A stretch of 43,818 nt of DNA from an uncultured Collinsella sp. (lineage in GTDB: Bacteria > Actinomycetota > Coriobacteriia > Coriobacteriales > Coriobacteriaceae). The stretch covers positions 1 to 43,818 of the forward strand of contig CAJMHR010000018.1 in assembly GCA_905213265.1 (NCBI GenBank), read 5' to 3'. Within the stretch, counting starts at the first letter, position 1, and every line of letters starts with the position of its first letter. The position numbers and the translations under genes are program-made. The notes below the pieces were generated by a model. It was not told where the DNA came from. It ran no database searches and worked only from the letters and a program-made list of their open reading frames with translations. Positions 16,432-24,489 of the stretch are shown here, piece by piece.

Positions 16432-17087
16432 TCGTCGCCTCCGCTCTTTTTGCCGCGCGCCGTGGCGGGAATCGTCAAGCTGACCGTTCCCTTGCCCGAT
16501 GCCCCCAGCAGTTCCTTGACGTCTTCGGGGTCAGCCGCCAGCGTCACCCATTCGATCTTGCCCTCGCGCGTGGCACCGGAATCTTCACTGGTATCGATCA
16601 CGTACGCGCCGCACAACCGATCGGTTACGCCGTCTTTTTGCACATACACATCCACGTAGCTGCCCACGCCCGTAGCACCGCCGACCGAGTGCTCGGCATC
16701 GACCGCCACCGAAACGGCGACCTTGCCCTTAGGCACCTCGAGCTTGTGGCTCTCGGCCTTGGTGTAGACATTGCAGATCACGGCGTTTTTGGGAATACGC
16801 GAAGTCGTCACGTCACCGCGCACCTGGCGCAGCTCGGTCGCCGCGTCACGCGGCAGCAGGCTCGTCAGCCATTCCTGGGTTATGACATTGGTCTCATCGA
16901 GGGTCTCGCCCACATCGATATCGCGCGCCGCGACGCATACCTCGACGCGATCGCCACCGTACTTGGCCAAGGTCTCAGCCTGGACCTGTTCGGCTTGCGA
17001 GCGGATCGACGAGCCGTAAACCATGCAGAGCAGAGCAGCGAGCACGCCCGCGACCAGACTGATGGCGATGCGCTTGCTCTTGTTCAC
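16428..17087 (-). CDS. cpaB: Pilus assembly protein CpaB/RcpC (SAF domain)
   Basis: A 219-residue protein: one N-terminal membrane helix (IAISLVAGVLAALLCMVYG), a SAF domain (VCVAARDIDVGETLDETNV) and an RcpC-like beta domain with GSYVDVYVQK. CpaB/RcpC proteins support pilus export outside the membrane; in monoderms the partner secretin is absent, and none is found here. The GTG at 17087 (NKSKR) is chosen because AGGAG lies six bases upstream. The ATG at 17102 would place that site inside the gene. It is the first gene of the Tad operon. Confidence 0.85.
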   Translation of the reverse strand: MNKSKRIAISLVAGVLAALLCMVYGSSIRSQAEQVQAETLAKYGGDRVEVCVAARDIDVGETLDETNVITQEWLTSLLPRDAATELRQVRGDVTTSRIPKNAVICNVYTKAESHKLEVPKGKVAVSVAVDAEHSVGGATGVGSYVDVYVQKDGVTDRLCGAYVIDTSEDSGATREGKIEWVTLAADPEDVKELLGASGKGTVSLTIPATARGKKSGGDE

Positions 17088-17184
17088 GGCCGCTCCTCTC
17101 ATGGCAGTGCCGGGCGAATGCCCGTACCACCATTGTCTGGGCGGTCAGAGTGCAAAGCGGCGCAATCGCGATCTTGGTTTTCGA

Positions 17185-17249
17185 TGTCAAACCAATCGCT
17201 GACCAGAAGCTGACCAGCCCGTCAAGCTCGTGGCAAGGTTTTGGTCAGC
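17185..17249 (-). promoter_or_regulatory. Tad operon promoter region with CTGGTCAGC repeats
   Basis: Minus strand -35 TTGACA (17185-17190) has no good -10 17 bp away (GATTGC). Eight bp upstream of the -35 are two direct copies of CTGGTCAGC (17209-17217 and 17198-17206) with an 11-bp period. A third copy, in the other orientation (TGGTCAGC, 17242-17249), lies further upstream. Perfect -35, poor -10 and helical-phase repeats suggest an activated promoter. The start point is about 85 bp before cpaB. Confidence 0.5.
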
Positions 17250-17287
17250 ACGTCAGCAAACTGCATGTTTCGAGGCTTTTCCGCAGC

Positions 17288-17321
17288 AAAAAAGCCGTCT
17301 CCCGAACAGTTGGGAGACGGC
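17288..17321 (-). terminator. Terminator after rsgA
   Basis: Perfect stem GCCGTCTCCC / GGGAGACGGC with an 8-base loop. On the minus strand it is followed by six T. It separates rsgA from the Tad operon. Confidence 0.92.
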
Positions 17322-17339
17322 TGTCATAGGAAAAATCAA

Positions 17340-18524
17340 TTACAGATGGACATCGGGATCGAGCATTTGGGCACTCACGCGCATGGATGACGCCAAGTTT
17401 TGGAACGTCTCTAAGCGCAGGCTGTCGATCTGCCCCGCGTCCTCGGCCTCGCGAACGGCACAACCCGGCTCATGGGTGTGCGTGCAATCGCCAAACCGGC
17501 ACGCGCGCGACGCCTCAACGATCTCGGGAAACGCGCGGGCCAAGCCCCGTTCGTGGCCCACAAGCGGCAGGCTCCGCAGGCCCGGCGCATCGGCGATCAC
17601 GCCGGCGTCGCCCGGCAGCGCCACCATCACACGCGCGACGGTAGTGTGACGGCCCTGGTCATCGCGCTCGCGCACACCGCCGGTAGCCAGGGTGTCGTGG
17701 CCCAACAGCGCGTTGAGCAGCGTCGACTTCCCGGCACCCGACTCGCCCAGGATCATGGCACAGCTCCCAGCCGGCACGCAGGCGCGCACCTCATCCAGGC
17801 CGCGGCCCTCGGCAGAAGACGTCACGATCACGCGCGCGTCCGAGCCAACCAAGCGATGTACGCGATCCAGGTCGCGCTCGAGCTCCTTGGCCTCGCAGCG
17901 GTCGGCCTTGGTGAGCACCACCACCGGCTCGGCATCGCAGTCGAGCGCCAACACCAGCGAGCGTGCCACGCGGTCGAGCAGCACCTCGCCGGCACCGAGC
18001 GCCTGCACGATTAGCACGCTATCTACGTTGGAGCAGAGCACCTGGCGCTCTCCGCGGGCACGGCCACGCCAACGCTCAAAGCTCGTACGGCGCGGCAGCA
18101 CGCACTCGATCACGCCCATGTCGTGCCCGGGCGCACGGCGCACCGCTACGCGGTCGCCCACGGCCGGCAACAGAACCTCGTCCTCGCCACGCGACTTGGC
18201 AAATCCTACGGCGTGCTCGGCACGGAACGCATCAGTGGCAGTCGCCACCAGTGGAAACCCGCGGTCCAGGCGCACCACGGCGCCCAACTGCATCTGCTCC
18301 GGCTGCTCGGCTTGCGCGCAAAAATCATCGAAGGCTGCCTGTTGGGCGGCATCGACCGGCAGATCGTCAAACGCCGGAACATCCTGCAACGCATCGAGCC
18401 CCGGTACGCTCGCCAACAACTCCTCGGCAGACGCGGGGGCTTCGGTCGCAAGCTTCCGACGACGGTCACGCTTAGCCCGCGCCCCCGTCGTCTTTTTCTT
18501 CGCCTTAGCCTTAGCCTTAGCCAC
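17340..18524 (-). CDS. rsgA: Ribosome small-subunit-dependent GTPase RsgA
   Basis: A circularly permuted GTPase (394 aa) that checks late 30S maturation. In order: an OB-fold (about 75-160), the G4 motif TKAD (205-208), the P-loop GESGAGKST (260-268), the switch segment HTTVARVM, DAPGLRS, and the zinc site CRFGDCTHTHEPGC (342-355). The N-terminal 70 residues are an extra Lys/Ala-rich, then acidic, extension not usual in the family; it starts with an in-frame hexanucleotide repeat. The GTG at 18524 is chosen because GGGAGG stands just upstream; no homology lies before it. Confidence 0.93.
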   Translation of the reverse strand: MAKAKAKAKKKTTGARAKRDRRRKLATEAPASAEELLASVPGLDALQDVPAFDDLPVDAAQQAAFDDFCAQAEQPEQMQLGAVVRLDRGFPLVATATDAFRAEHAVGFAKSRGEDEVLLPAVGDRVAVRRAPGHDMGVIECVLPRRTSFERWRGRARGERQVLCSNVDSVLIVQALGAGEVLLDRVARSLVLALDCDAEPVVVLTKADRCEAKELERDLDRVHRLVGSDARVIVTSSAEGRGLDEVRACVPAGSCAMILGESGAGKSTLLNALLGHDTLATGGVRERDDQGRHTTVARVMVALPGDAGVIADAPGLRSLPLVGHERGLARAFPEIVEASRACRFGDCTHTHEPGCAVREAEDAGQIDSLRLETFQNLASSMRVSAQMLDPDVHL

Positions 18525-18572
18525 AAACGCCTCCCAGCACCCAAAATCACAACTGAGCAGGTATTTTAAATC

Positions 18573-18606
18573 AAAAAGAGCTGGCCGGGCAAAGCCCGAC
18601 CAGCTC
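18573..18606 (-). terminator. Terminator between the P-type ATPase and rsgA
   Basis: A 13-bp stem, GAGCTGGTCGGGC / GCCCGGCCAGCTC, with one G-T type pair and loop TTT, followed on the minus strand by TTTTT. It precedes the rsgA start by about 50 bp. Confidence 0.88.
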
Positions 18607-18665
18607 ACAAACTTTCCCTCAGCCCTTTTCATCCGCACGGGAAAAAAGCCAGCAAGGATACCGCA

Positions 18666-18753
18666 GGGCCCGCCCCGGAAGCCCTTTCTCCCGAACGATC
18701 CCGCAGCGCGAAGCGCGAGGACCAGTGAGGGAGAAAGGGCGTGGGGCGGGCCC
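18666..18753. repeat. Long two-part inverted repeat after the P-type ATPase
   Basis: Left arm GGGCCCGCCCC (18666-18676) then GCCCTTTCTCCC (18681-18692); right arm GGGAGAAAGGGC (18729-18740) then GGGGCGGGCCC (18743-18753). This is 23 perfect pairs broken by a 4/2 internal loop, around a 36-base loop with its own small dyad. No T run follows, so it is not a standard terminator. Confidence 0.75.
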
Positions 18754-18764
18754 GGACGAGTACG

Positions 18765-21446
18765 CTACTCTTTCTCCACAGCGCGCATGATCGCCTTGTA
18801 GATCTCCATCAGCGGAATGATCAGGAAGGCAAGGCCCAGGGCGGCGACAACGCCCTTGAGCTCAAGCGTCACGGGGCCAAAGAACATCTCGGCAAGCGTC
18901 GGCTGCACGGTCACAATCACCGTCAGCACCAGCGCCAGCGCGGCAGAGGCCCACAGCCACTTGTTCTGCTTCTTCATCTTAAACAGCGACGTGCGACGGC
19001 TGCGCATGTTAAAGCAGTGGAAGATCTCGACCATGTTGAGCGTGATGAAGGCCATCATCACGCCTTCCTCGTCGGCGTTGCCGGCGATCATATCGGAGAT
19101 GTGGATGTAGCCCATGTCAAAGTACACACCAACAAAGAAGCTCGCCAGCACCAGCACGGTGATAATCAGGCCCTGGACCACACAGTCCAGACCCATGTTG
19201 CCGGCAAAGACGCCGTCCTTGGCGTTGCGCGGCTTGCGCTTCATGATGTCGCCCTCGGCGTCCTCCATGCCCAGCGCAAGCGCGGGGAAGCAGTCGGTGA
19301 CCAGGTTCACCCACAGCAGCTGCACCGGCTGGAAGATGGTAAAGCCGATGAGCGTGGCGATGAACACCGAGAACACCTCGGCAAGGTTGGCCGAAAGCAG
19401 GAACTGGATGACCTTGCGGATGTTGTCGTAGATGCGACGGCCCTCTTCGCAGGCACCGATGATGGTGGCAAAGTTATCGTCGGCGAGCACCATGTCGGCG
19501 ACGTTCTTGGTAACGTCGGTACCGGTGATGCCCATGCCCACGCCGATGTCGGCGCGCTTGATGGACGGGGCGTCGTTGACGCCGTCGCCCGTCATGGCCA
19601 CGATCTGGTCGCGCGACTTCCAAGCCTCGACGATGCGGGTCTTGTGCTCGGGCTGAACGCGGGCGTACACGCCGTAGTCCTCGATGTGCGCGTCGAGTTC
19701 CTCGTCGCTCATGCGGTCGAGGTCGGCGCCTGTGATGGCCTGGCTGCGATCGGTGACGATACCCAGCTGCTTGGCGATGGCCACGGCGGTGTCGATGTGG
19801 TCGCCCGTAATCATGACGGTGCGGATACCGGCGTCGTGCGCCTCGCGGATGGCGTCGGCGACCTCGGGGCGGACCGGGTCAATCATGCCGGACAGGCCGC
19901 AGAAGACCAGGTCATGCTCGAGCGCGGCGGGGCTGCAGTCGGCCGGGACCTCGGTGTAGGTGCGGCTCGCCAGCGCCAGCACGCGCAGGGCCTCGTCGGC
20001 CATGGCCTTGTTGGCGGCCACGAGCTCGGCGCGACGCTCCTCGGTCAGGGGGACAACCTTGTCGCCCTCGTAGATATGGGTACACAGGCCGATCACCACG
20101 TCGGGCGCGCCCTTGGTGTACTGCTCGTACTCGCCGTCCAGGGTCTCGGCGACCACGGACATCATCTTGCGGCCCGAGTCGAACGGGGCCTCACCCACAC
20201 GCGGGTGCTCGGCAGTCAGGCCAGTGAGACCAGCCTTGCCGGCATCGTTGACGAGCGCGCACTCGGTCGGCTCACCCACGGCCTCGCCCAGCTCCTCGTC
20301 CCACTGGGCGTCGGAGCACAGCGCCATGCCGGCCAGGAACTTCTCCTTAGGCGCAGCGAGCTCGTGCTTGACGACGGTCATCTTGTTTTGGGTAAGGGTA
20401 CCGGTCTTGTCCGAGCAGATGGTCTGCGTGCAGCCAAGGGTCTCGACGGCAGAGAGCTTGCGGATAATCGCCTGGCGCTTGGCCATCTTGGTCACGCCAA
20501 GCGACAACACGATGGTCACGACGGCGACCAGGCCCTCGGGGATGGCGGCGACGGCAAGCGAGACGGCGACCATAAAGGTGTCGAGCAGCGCGGTCGGGTC
20601 GGTGAGAACGTTGCCCACGCCGTGGCGGATGATGTCAACGCCAAAGATGACGACGCAGATGACGATAACCATGATGGTGAGGATGCGGCTGAGCTCGGCA
20701 AGCTTCACCTGCAGCGGCGTGAGCTCTTCCTTGGCCTCGGCCAGAGCGCCGGCGATCTTACCCATCTCGGTGTTCATGCCGGTGCCGACCACGACGGCAC
20801 GGCCACGGCCGTACACCACGGTGGAGCCCATGTAGCACATGTTCTTGCGGTCGCCGAGCGGCACGTCGTCGGTGCCGGCGGCGAGCTCGATCACGTTGGC
20901 ATGCTTCTCGACGGGCACGGACTCGCCGGTAAGGGCGGCCTCCTCGATCTTCATCGTGGCGCTCTCGAGCACACGGCAGTCGGCCGGGACGGAGTCGCCC
21001 GCCTCGAGCATGATCACATCGCCGGGCACGAGCTCGGCGCTCGGCAGGTGCACGAGCTTGCCGTCGCGCAGAACCTTGGACTGCGCCGCGCTCATCTCCT
21101 GCAGGGCCTCGAGGGCCTCCTCACTTTTAGCCTCCTGGACCACGCCCAGCACCGAGTTGACGATAACGACGAACATGATGATGGCGACATCGGCAAAGTC
21201 CGCCTCACCCTTGACCATGCCCGTGAGCGCGCTGATGACGGCGGCAACGATCAGCATGATGACCATGGGGTCGGCCATCTGCTCAAAGAAGCGCTTCCAC
21301 AGCGGTGTCTTCTCGGCTTCCTCAAGCTTGTTAGGGCCTGTCTTGGCGAGGCGCGACGACGCCTCGTCGTTGCTCAGGCCGAGGTTCTCATCGACACCCT
21401 GGTCGCTGAGCACCTCCGCCGCGGCGGACAGGTATTCCTTTTGCAT
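18765..21446 (-). CDS. Calcium-translocating P-type ATPase (P2 type)
   Basis: An 893-residue ion pump with the full P-type plan: TGES in the actuator domain (173-176), PEGL in M4 (303-306), the phosphorylation motif DKTGTLT (Asp346), KGAPD in the nucleotide domain, TGD (548-550), TGDGVNDAP (619-627) and NLVTD in M6 (714-718). Ten membrane helices are expected. VAAIPEGL in M4 together with NLVTD in M6 fits Ca2+ transport of the SERCA/PMR1 kind; Mn2+ is possible. Length is normal. The ATG is the first of the frame, with AGGAGG nine bases upstream, inside a structured leader. The gene stands alone between two terminators. Confidence 0.92.
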   Translation of the reverse strand: MQKEYLSAAAEVLSDQGVDENLGLSNDEASSRLAKTGPNKLEEAEKTPLWKRFFEQMADPMVIMLIVAAVISALTGMVKGEADFADVAIIMFVVIVNSVLGVVQEAKSEEALEALQEMSAAQSKVLRDGKLVHLPSAELVPGDVIMLEAGDSVPADCRVLESATMKIEEAALTGESVPVEKHANVIELAAGTDDVPLGDRKNMCYMGSTVVYGRGRAVVVGTGMNTEMGKIAGALAEAKEELTPLQVKLAELSRILTIMVIVICVVIFGVDIIRHGVGNVLTDPTALLDTFMVAVSLAVAAIPEGLVAVVTIVLSLGVTKMAKRQAIIRKLSAVETLGCTQTICSDKTGTLTQNKMTVVKHELAAPKEKFLAGMALCSDAQWDEELGEAVGEPTECALVNDAGKAGLTGLTAEHPRVGEAPFDSGRKMMSVVAETLDGEYEQYTKGAPDVVIGLCTHIYEGDKVVPLTEERRAELVAANKAMADEALRVLALASRTYTEVPADCSPAALEHDLVFCGLSGMIDPVRPEVADAIREAHDAGIRTVMITGDHIDTAVAIAKQLGIVTDRSQAITGADLDRMSDEELDAHIEDYGVYARVQPEHKTRIVEAWKSRDQIVAMTGDGVNDAPSIKRADIGVGMGITGTDVTKNVADMVLADDNFATIIGACEEGRRIYDNIRKVIQFLLSANLAEVFSVFIATLIGFTIFQPVQLLWVNLVTDCFPALALGMEDAEGDIMKRKPRNAKDGVFAGNMGLDCVVQGLIITVLVLASFFVGVYFDMGYIHISDMIAGNADEEGVMMAFITLNMVEIFHCFNMRSRRTSLFKMKKQNKWLWASAALALVLTVIVTVQPTLAEMFFGPVTLELKGVVAALGLAFLIIPLMEIYKAIMRAVEKE

Positions 21447-21558
21447 ATAGAGTCCCCTCCTGGGATTCGGGCCACTCAGCAGATTGATGCCCGATCATAA
21501 TTCCCAGGAGAAGGGCAAGGGCTCATCAAGGCTGCCGTGCTGAGCGGCAGTTGATAGT
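21447..21558 (-). promoter_or_regulatory. Structured 5' leader of the P-type ATPase with sequestered SD
   Basis: On the minus strand, hairpin A is CTGCCG-CTCAGCA-CGGCAG (21532-21550). Hairpin B has an outer stem CTCCTGGGA / TCCCAGGAG (21502-21510 / 21457-21465), an inner stem CGGGC / GCCCG (21489-21493 / 21468-21472) and a 16-base loop. The Shine-Dalgarno AGGAGG overlaps the 3' side of the outer stem. Loop A (CTCAGCA) is fully complementary to TGCTGAG in loop B, and the linker TTGATG (21524-21529) to CATCAA in loop B (21484-21489). It does not match a riboswitch class I know. Confidence 0.7.
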
Positions 21559-21564
21559 GGAGCT

Positions 21565-21594
21565 ATGGTACCCCAAAGCGGCGCGTCTAGCCAA
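21565..21594 (-). promoter_or_regulatory. Possible promoter of the P-type ATPase
   Basis: Minus strand TTGGCT (21589-21594), 18-bp spacer, TACCAT (21565-21570). Weak hexamers; would give a leader of about 112 nt covering both hairpins. Confidence 0.35.
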
Positions 21595-21888
21595 AACATT
21601 CCAATTGGAAACACGGCTCGGGTGCAACGATGCAGACCGTGTGATGCTCAACATTGATAAAACGTTTTTTCTTCGGCGCATCGTCAAACTGAAATATCGC
21701 CCAGATAGCAGCGGTCAGAACGGTTGATAAAGTTTTTTCATATACCGTTTTTACCGCAAAAAATGAACTTCTAATTCGGCATACGGTCGATTTTTGGGGG
21801 TGTTCGGTCGTCATTTCGTTATAATCATCTCAGTTTTATTTCTTATGGTTTATCTATCAGCGCAAGACGATGTCAGATGGAGGTCTGA
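21595..21888. other. AT-rich spacer between ATPase and pyk
   Basis: AT-richer than the surroundings. Contains a 12-bp palindrome, TTCCAATTGGAA (21599-21610), and the pyk promoter. No gene with credible codon use is seen. Confidence 0.6.
21794..21825 (+). promoter_or_regulatory. Promoter of pyk
   Basis: A consensus -10 TATAAT stands at 21820-21825. The -35 is weak (TTGGGG at 21794 with a 20-bp spacer). The start point would be near 21832, giving a leader of about 57 nt. Confidence 0.6.
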
Positions 21889-23349
21889 ATGTACAAGCGC
21901 ACTAAGATTGTATGCACCATGGGTCCCGCCTGCGATAGCGACGAGACCATCCGTGAGATGATCAAGGCGGGCATGAACGTCGCCCGTTTTAACTTCTCGC
22001 ACGGATCCTACGACGAGCACCACGGTCGCATCGAGCGCGTCCGTCGTATTTCCAAGGAGCTCGGTCTGCCCGTCGGCATCCTGCTCGACACCAAGGGCCC
22101 CGAGGTCCGCACCGGCCTTCTGGTCGACGGCAAGAAGGTTGCCGTCAAGACCGGCGATAAGATCGTCGTCACCGCTCAGCCCACGTCCGAGGATTTCCAC
22201 GGCACCTCTGAGCACATCTCCCTCGACTACCTGGCTCTGCCCTCCGAGGTCGAGAAGGGCTCCCTTATCCTGATCGACGACGGCCTGGTTGCCCTCGAGG
22301 TCGAGTCCGTCAGCGGCCAGGACATGACCTGCGTCGTTAAGAACGACGGCCTGATCGGCGAGCGCAAGGGCGTCAACATGCCCAACGTCAACATCTCGCT
22401 GCCCGCTATCACCGAGCGCGATCGTCAGGACATCCTCTTTGGCCTGACCGAGAACATCGACTACATCGCCGCTTCCTTCATCCGCGACGGCGAGTCCGTC
22501 CGCGGCATCCGTAAGCTTTGCCGCGAGAACGGTGGCGAGCACGTGACGATCTTCCCGAAGATCGAGTGCGCTCTGGGCGTCGAGAACTTTGACGAGATCC
22601 TCGAGGCTTCCGACGGCATCATGGTCGCCCGTGGCGACCTGGGCATCGAGATCAAGCCCGAGCTCGTTCCCCACATCCAGAAGGAGATCATCGCCAAGTG
22701 CAACGCGGCCTACAAGCCCGTCATCACCGCTACGCAGATGCTCGACTCCATGCAGCAGAACCCGCGCCCGACGCGCGCCGAGGTTGCCGACGTTGCAAAC
22801 GCCATCTACGACGGCACCGACGCCGTTATGCTCTCTGGCGAGTCCGCTGCCGGTAAGTACCCGGTCGAGGCCGTTAAGATGCAGGCCAGCATTGCTCTCG
22901 AGACCGAGAAGTACCTCCCGGCCCACGCTCCGCTCGAGGTTCCGGCCGATGCTCACGGCACCCGCGTCGTCAACAACGTTGTGGGTATGTCCGCTGTGAA
23001 CATGGCCACCACCGTTGGCGCCAAGTGCATCACCGTGCCGACGACCACCGGTCGTACCGCTCGCCTGATCTCGCACTTCCGTCCCAACATGCCGATTTGC
23101 GCGTTCTCCCGCCACGAGTGGGCCGTCCAGCAGATGATCATGTACTGGGGCGTTATCCCGCACCAGGCCGAGATTACCCAGGGCACCGTCAACGGCACGA
23201 TCGTCAAGGCGATCGAGACCGCTAAAGAGCTCGGCTACGTCGAGGCCGGCGATTTGACCGTCGCTACCGCCGGCGATCCCCGCATGAGCGTCCAGCTCGA
23301 GGACAAGGTCTCCTCGACCAACGTCGCTTACGTCGCTCAGGTGCGCTAA
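21889..23349 (+). CDS. pyk: Pyruvate kinase
   Basis: Converts phosphoenolpyruvate and ADP to pyruvate and ATP, the last step of glycolysis. The 486-residue protein has FNFSHGS (34-40), LLDTKGPEVRTG (65-76), the catalytic FPKIE (Lys224, Glu226), MVARGDLG (245-252), and MLSGESAAGKYP further on. The C-terminal domain is of standard length with no extra phosphohistidine domain. Codon use is biased to CGT, GCT, GTT and GGT more than in its neighbours, as expected for a highly expressed gene. GGAGG precedes the ATG, and a strong terminator follows. Confidence 0.98.
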   Translation: MYKRTKIVCTMGPACDSDETIREMIKAGMNVARFNFSHGSYDEHHGRIERVRRISKELGLPVGILLDTKGPEVRTGLLVDGKKVAVKTGDKIVVTAQPTSEDFHGTSEHISLDYLALPSEVEKGSLILIDDGLVALEVESVSGQDMTCVVKNDGLIGERKGVNMPNVNISLPAITERDRQDILFGLTENIDYIAASFIRDGESVRGIRKLCRENGGEHVTIFPKIECALGVENFDEILEASDGIMVARGDLGIEIKPELVPHIQKEIIAKCNAAYKPVITATQMLDSMQQNPRPTRAEVADVANAIYDGTDAVMLSGESAAGKYPVEAVKMQASIALETEKYLPAHAPLEVPADAHGTRVVNNVVGMSAVNMATTVGAKCITVPTTTGRTARLISHFRPNMPICAFSRHEWAVQQMIMYWGVIPHQAEITQGTVNGTIVKAIETAKELGYVEAGDLTVATAGDPRMSVQLEDKVSSTNVAYVAQVR

Positions 23350-23377
23350 ATCGCACTTGCGAGCAAATTTGCATTGC

Positions 23378-23414
23378 AAGGGGCCCGGAAGGCATTGCCT
23401 TCCGGGCCCTTTTT
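23378..23414 (+). terminator. Terminator after pyk
   Basis: Perfect 13-bp stem GGGCCCGGAAGGC / GCCTTCCGGGCCC with loop ATT, followed by TTTTT. Confidence 0.95.
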
Positions 23415-23561
23415 CCGTGCGCCGATGTCTACTGTATGGCATGACACGCAACCAACTGCTTATGGCATGCTATGAGATGTGCAGCTCGTTTGCCGTGTTT
23501 ACGCCATGCGACGGAAGCTGTTGATCAATTGGGGTGAGCTATTCACTGCCAAGCCGGCCGG

Positions 23562-24410
23562 CTAGCAGCTAGCGATCAGAGGGACTGCGGGGACGTCCGA
23601 AGCGGCAACGCGAGCCGCAAAGCCCGCCTCGGTCAGCTCGATCACCTCGGTAAACGTCGCGTCGAAGAATTCCTCGGTCAGCAGGCGGTATGGCGGATGG
23701 TCGGGCTCACCGGGGTTTTCGCGTACAATCTCGTGCATGACGCCGATGGTCTTGAGCACATATTCTTTATGGATGGGATACTGCCCAAAACGCGTCGCAG
23801 CGGTATACAGGCGATCGGTCGCACGCGGGATGGAAACAATGCCCAGCGTCTTGCCAAACCAGTCAAAGTCGCCTTGCTTTTTAATGCGGAACTCCTCGCA
23901 CGGCTTGCCGCCGTGCGCCTCCAGGTACTGATTCACGCGCGTATTCCATACGGTATCGGCCACCAGATGCGACCAGACACCCAGTGTCAAATCGAGCAAC
24001 GACTGCGCCACGTCCTCGGACGCAAGCGAGAACTCACGAGCGCCGGGACCGACAACCGGCTCGGCATCCTTGTAGCGCTGGGGATAGTGCACGCGATTCA
24101 GTCGCTCGCGCTCCTCGATAATCGAGGTCGCCGCGGCTGGCGCACCGGTGGGCGAACTTTTAAGCAACGGTGCCACATAGGTATCCCAGAACTCATGCTC
24201 ACGAGGCTTAGGGATAGGCTCGGGCTTTGCAAAGTGCGTAATGCGGTACGGGATGGGATCGGCGATGCCAGGGACCATATAGCCCACGAAGATATCCGGA
24301 ACCACGCAGCCAAACAAAAAGGCATTGCGGTCGCGCACGCTATTGGCAAGCGCACCAGTGCGCTCCAGCAAACGCTCCGTCTGAGCGATATGAATGTTCC
24401 AGCTTGGCAT
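23562..24410 (-). CDS. Zinc-dependent phospholipase C-like protein
   Basis: A 282-residue protein resembling the Zn-dependent phospholipase C / S1-P1 nuclease-like family (PF00882 type). It begins PSWNIHIAQTERLL, has AFLFGCVVPDIFVGY (the conserved PD), ITHFAKPE, and LGVWSHLVADTVWN, with His and Asp at the positions that usually bind zinc. No signal peptide is seen, so it is probably cytoplasmic, unlike secreted toxin-type enzymes. The substrate cannot be told. The ATG at 24410 is chosen for GGGGGTGG directly upstream; an ATG 12 bp earlier is possible. It is transcribed alone or with the gene behind it. Confidence 0.72.
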   Translation of the reverse strand: MPSWNIHIAQTERLLERTGALANSVRDRNAFLFGCVVPDIFVGYMVPGIADPIPYRITHFAKPEPIPKPREHEFWDTYVAPLLKSSPTGAPAAATSIIEERERLNRVHYPQRYKDAEPVVGPGAREFSLASEDVAQSLLDLTLGVWSHLVADTVWNTRVNQYLEAHGGKPCEEFRIKKQGDFDWFGKTLGIVSIPRATDRLYTAATRFGQYPIHKEYVLKTIGVMHEIVRENPGEPDHPPYRLLTEEFFDATFTEVIELTEAGFAARVAASDVPAVPLIASC

Positions 24411-24489
24411 AGCCACCCCCATAAAAACCTGGATAACTATACCATCACGGCAAAGCCGCGCGGGCGGCTACGCACGCTCTACGCAGCAA

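Noticed and set aside
18741..21500. 919-codon plus-strand open frame opposite the P-type ATPase
   Set aside because: It is antisense to a gene with all P-type motifs. Long antisense frames are expected from high-GC third codon positions; the product is His/Asp/Val-rich with no family features.
21587..21814. 75-codon minus-strand frame between the ATPase and pyk
   Set aside because: No ribosome binding site, codon use unlike the genome, and it overlaps the ATPase and pyk promoter regions.
21850..23451. 533-codon minus-strand frame opposite pyk
   Set aside because: Antisense to pyruvate kinase and runs through its promoter and terminator.
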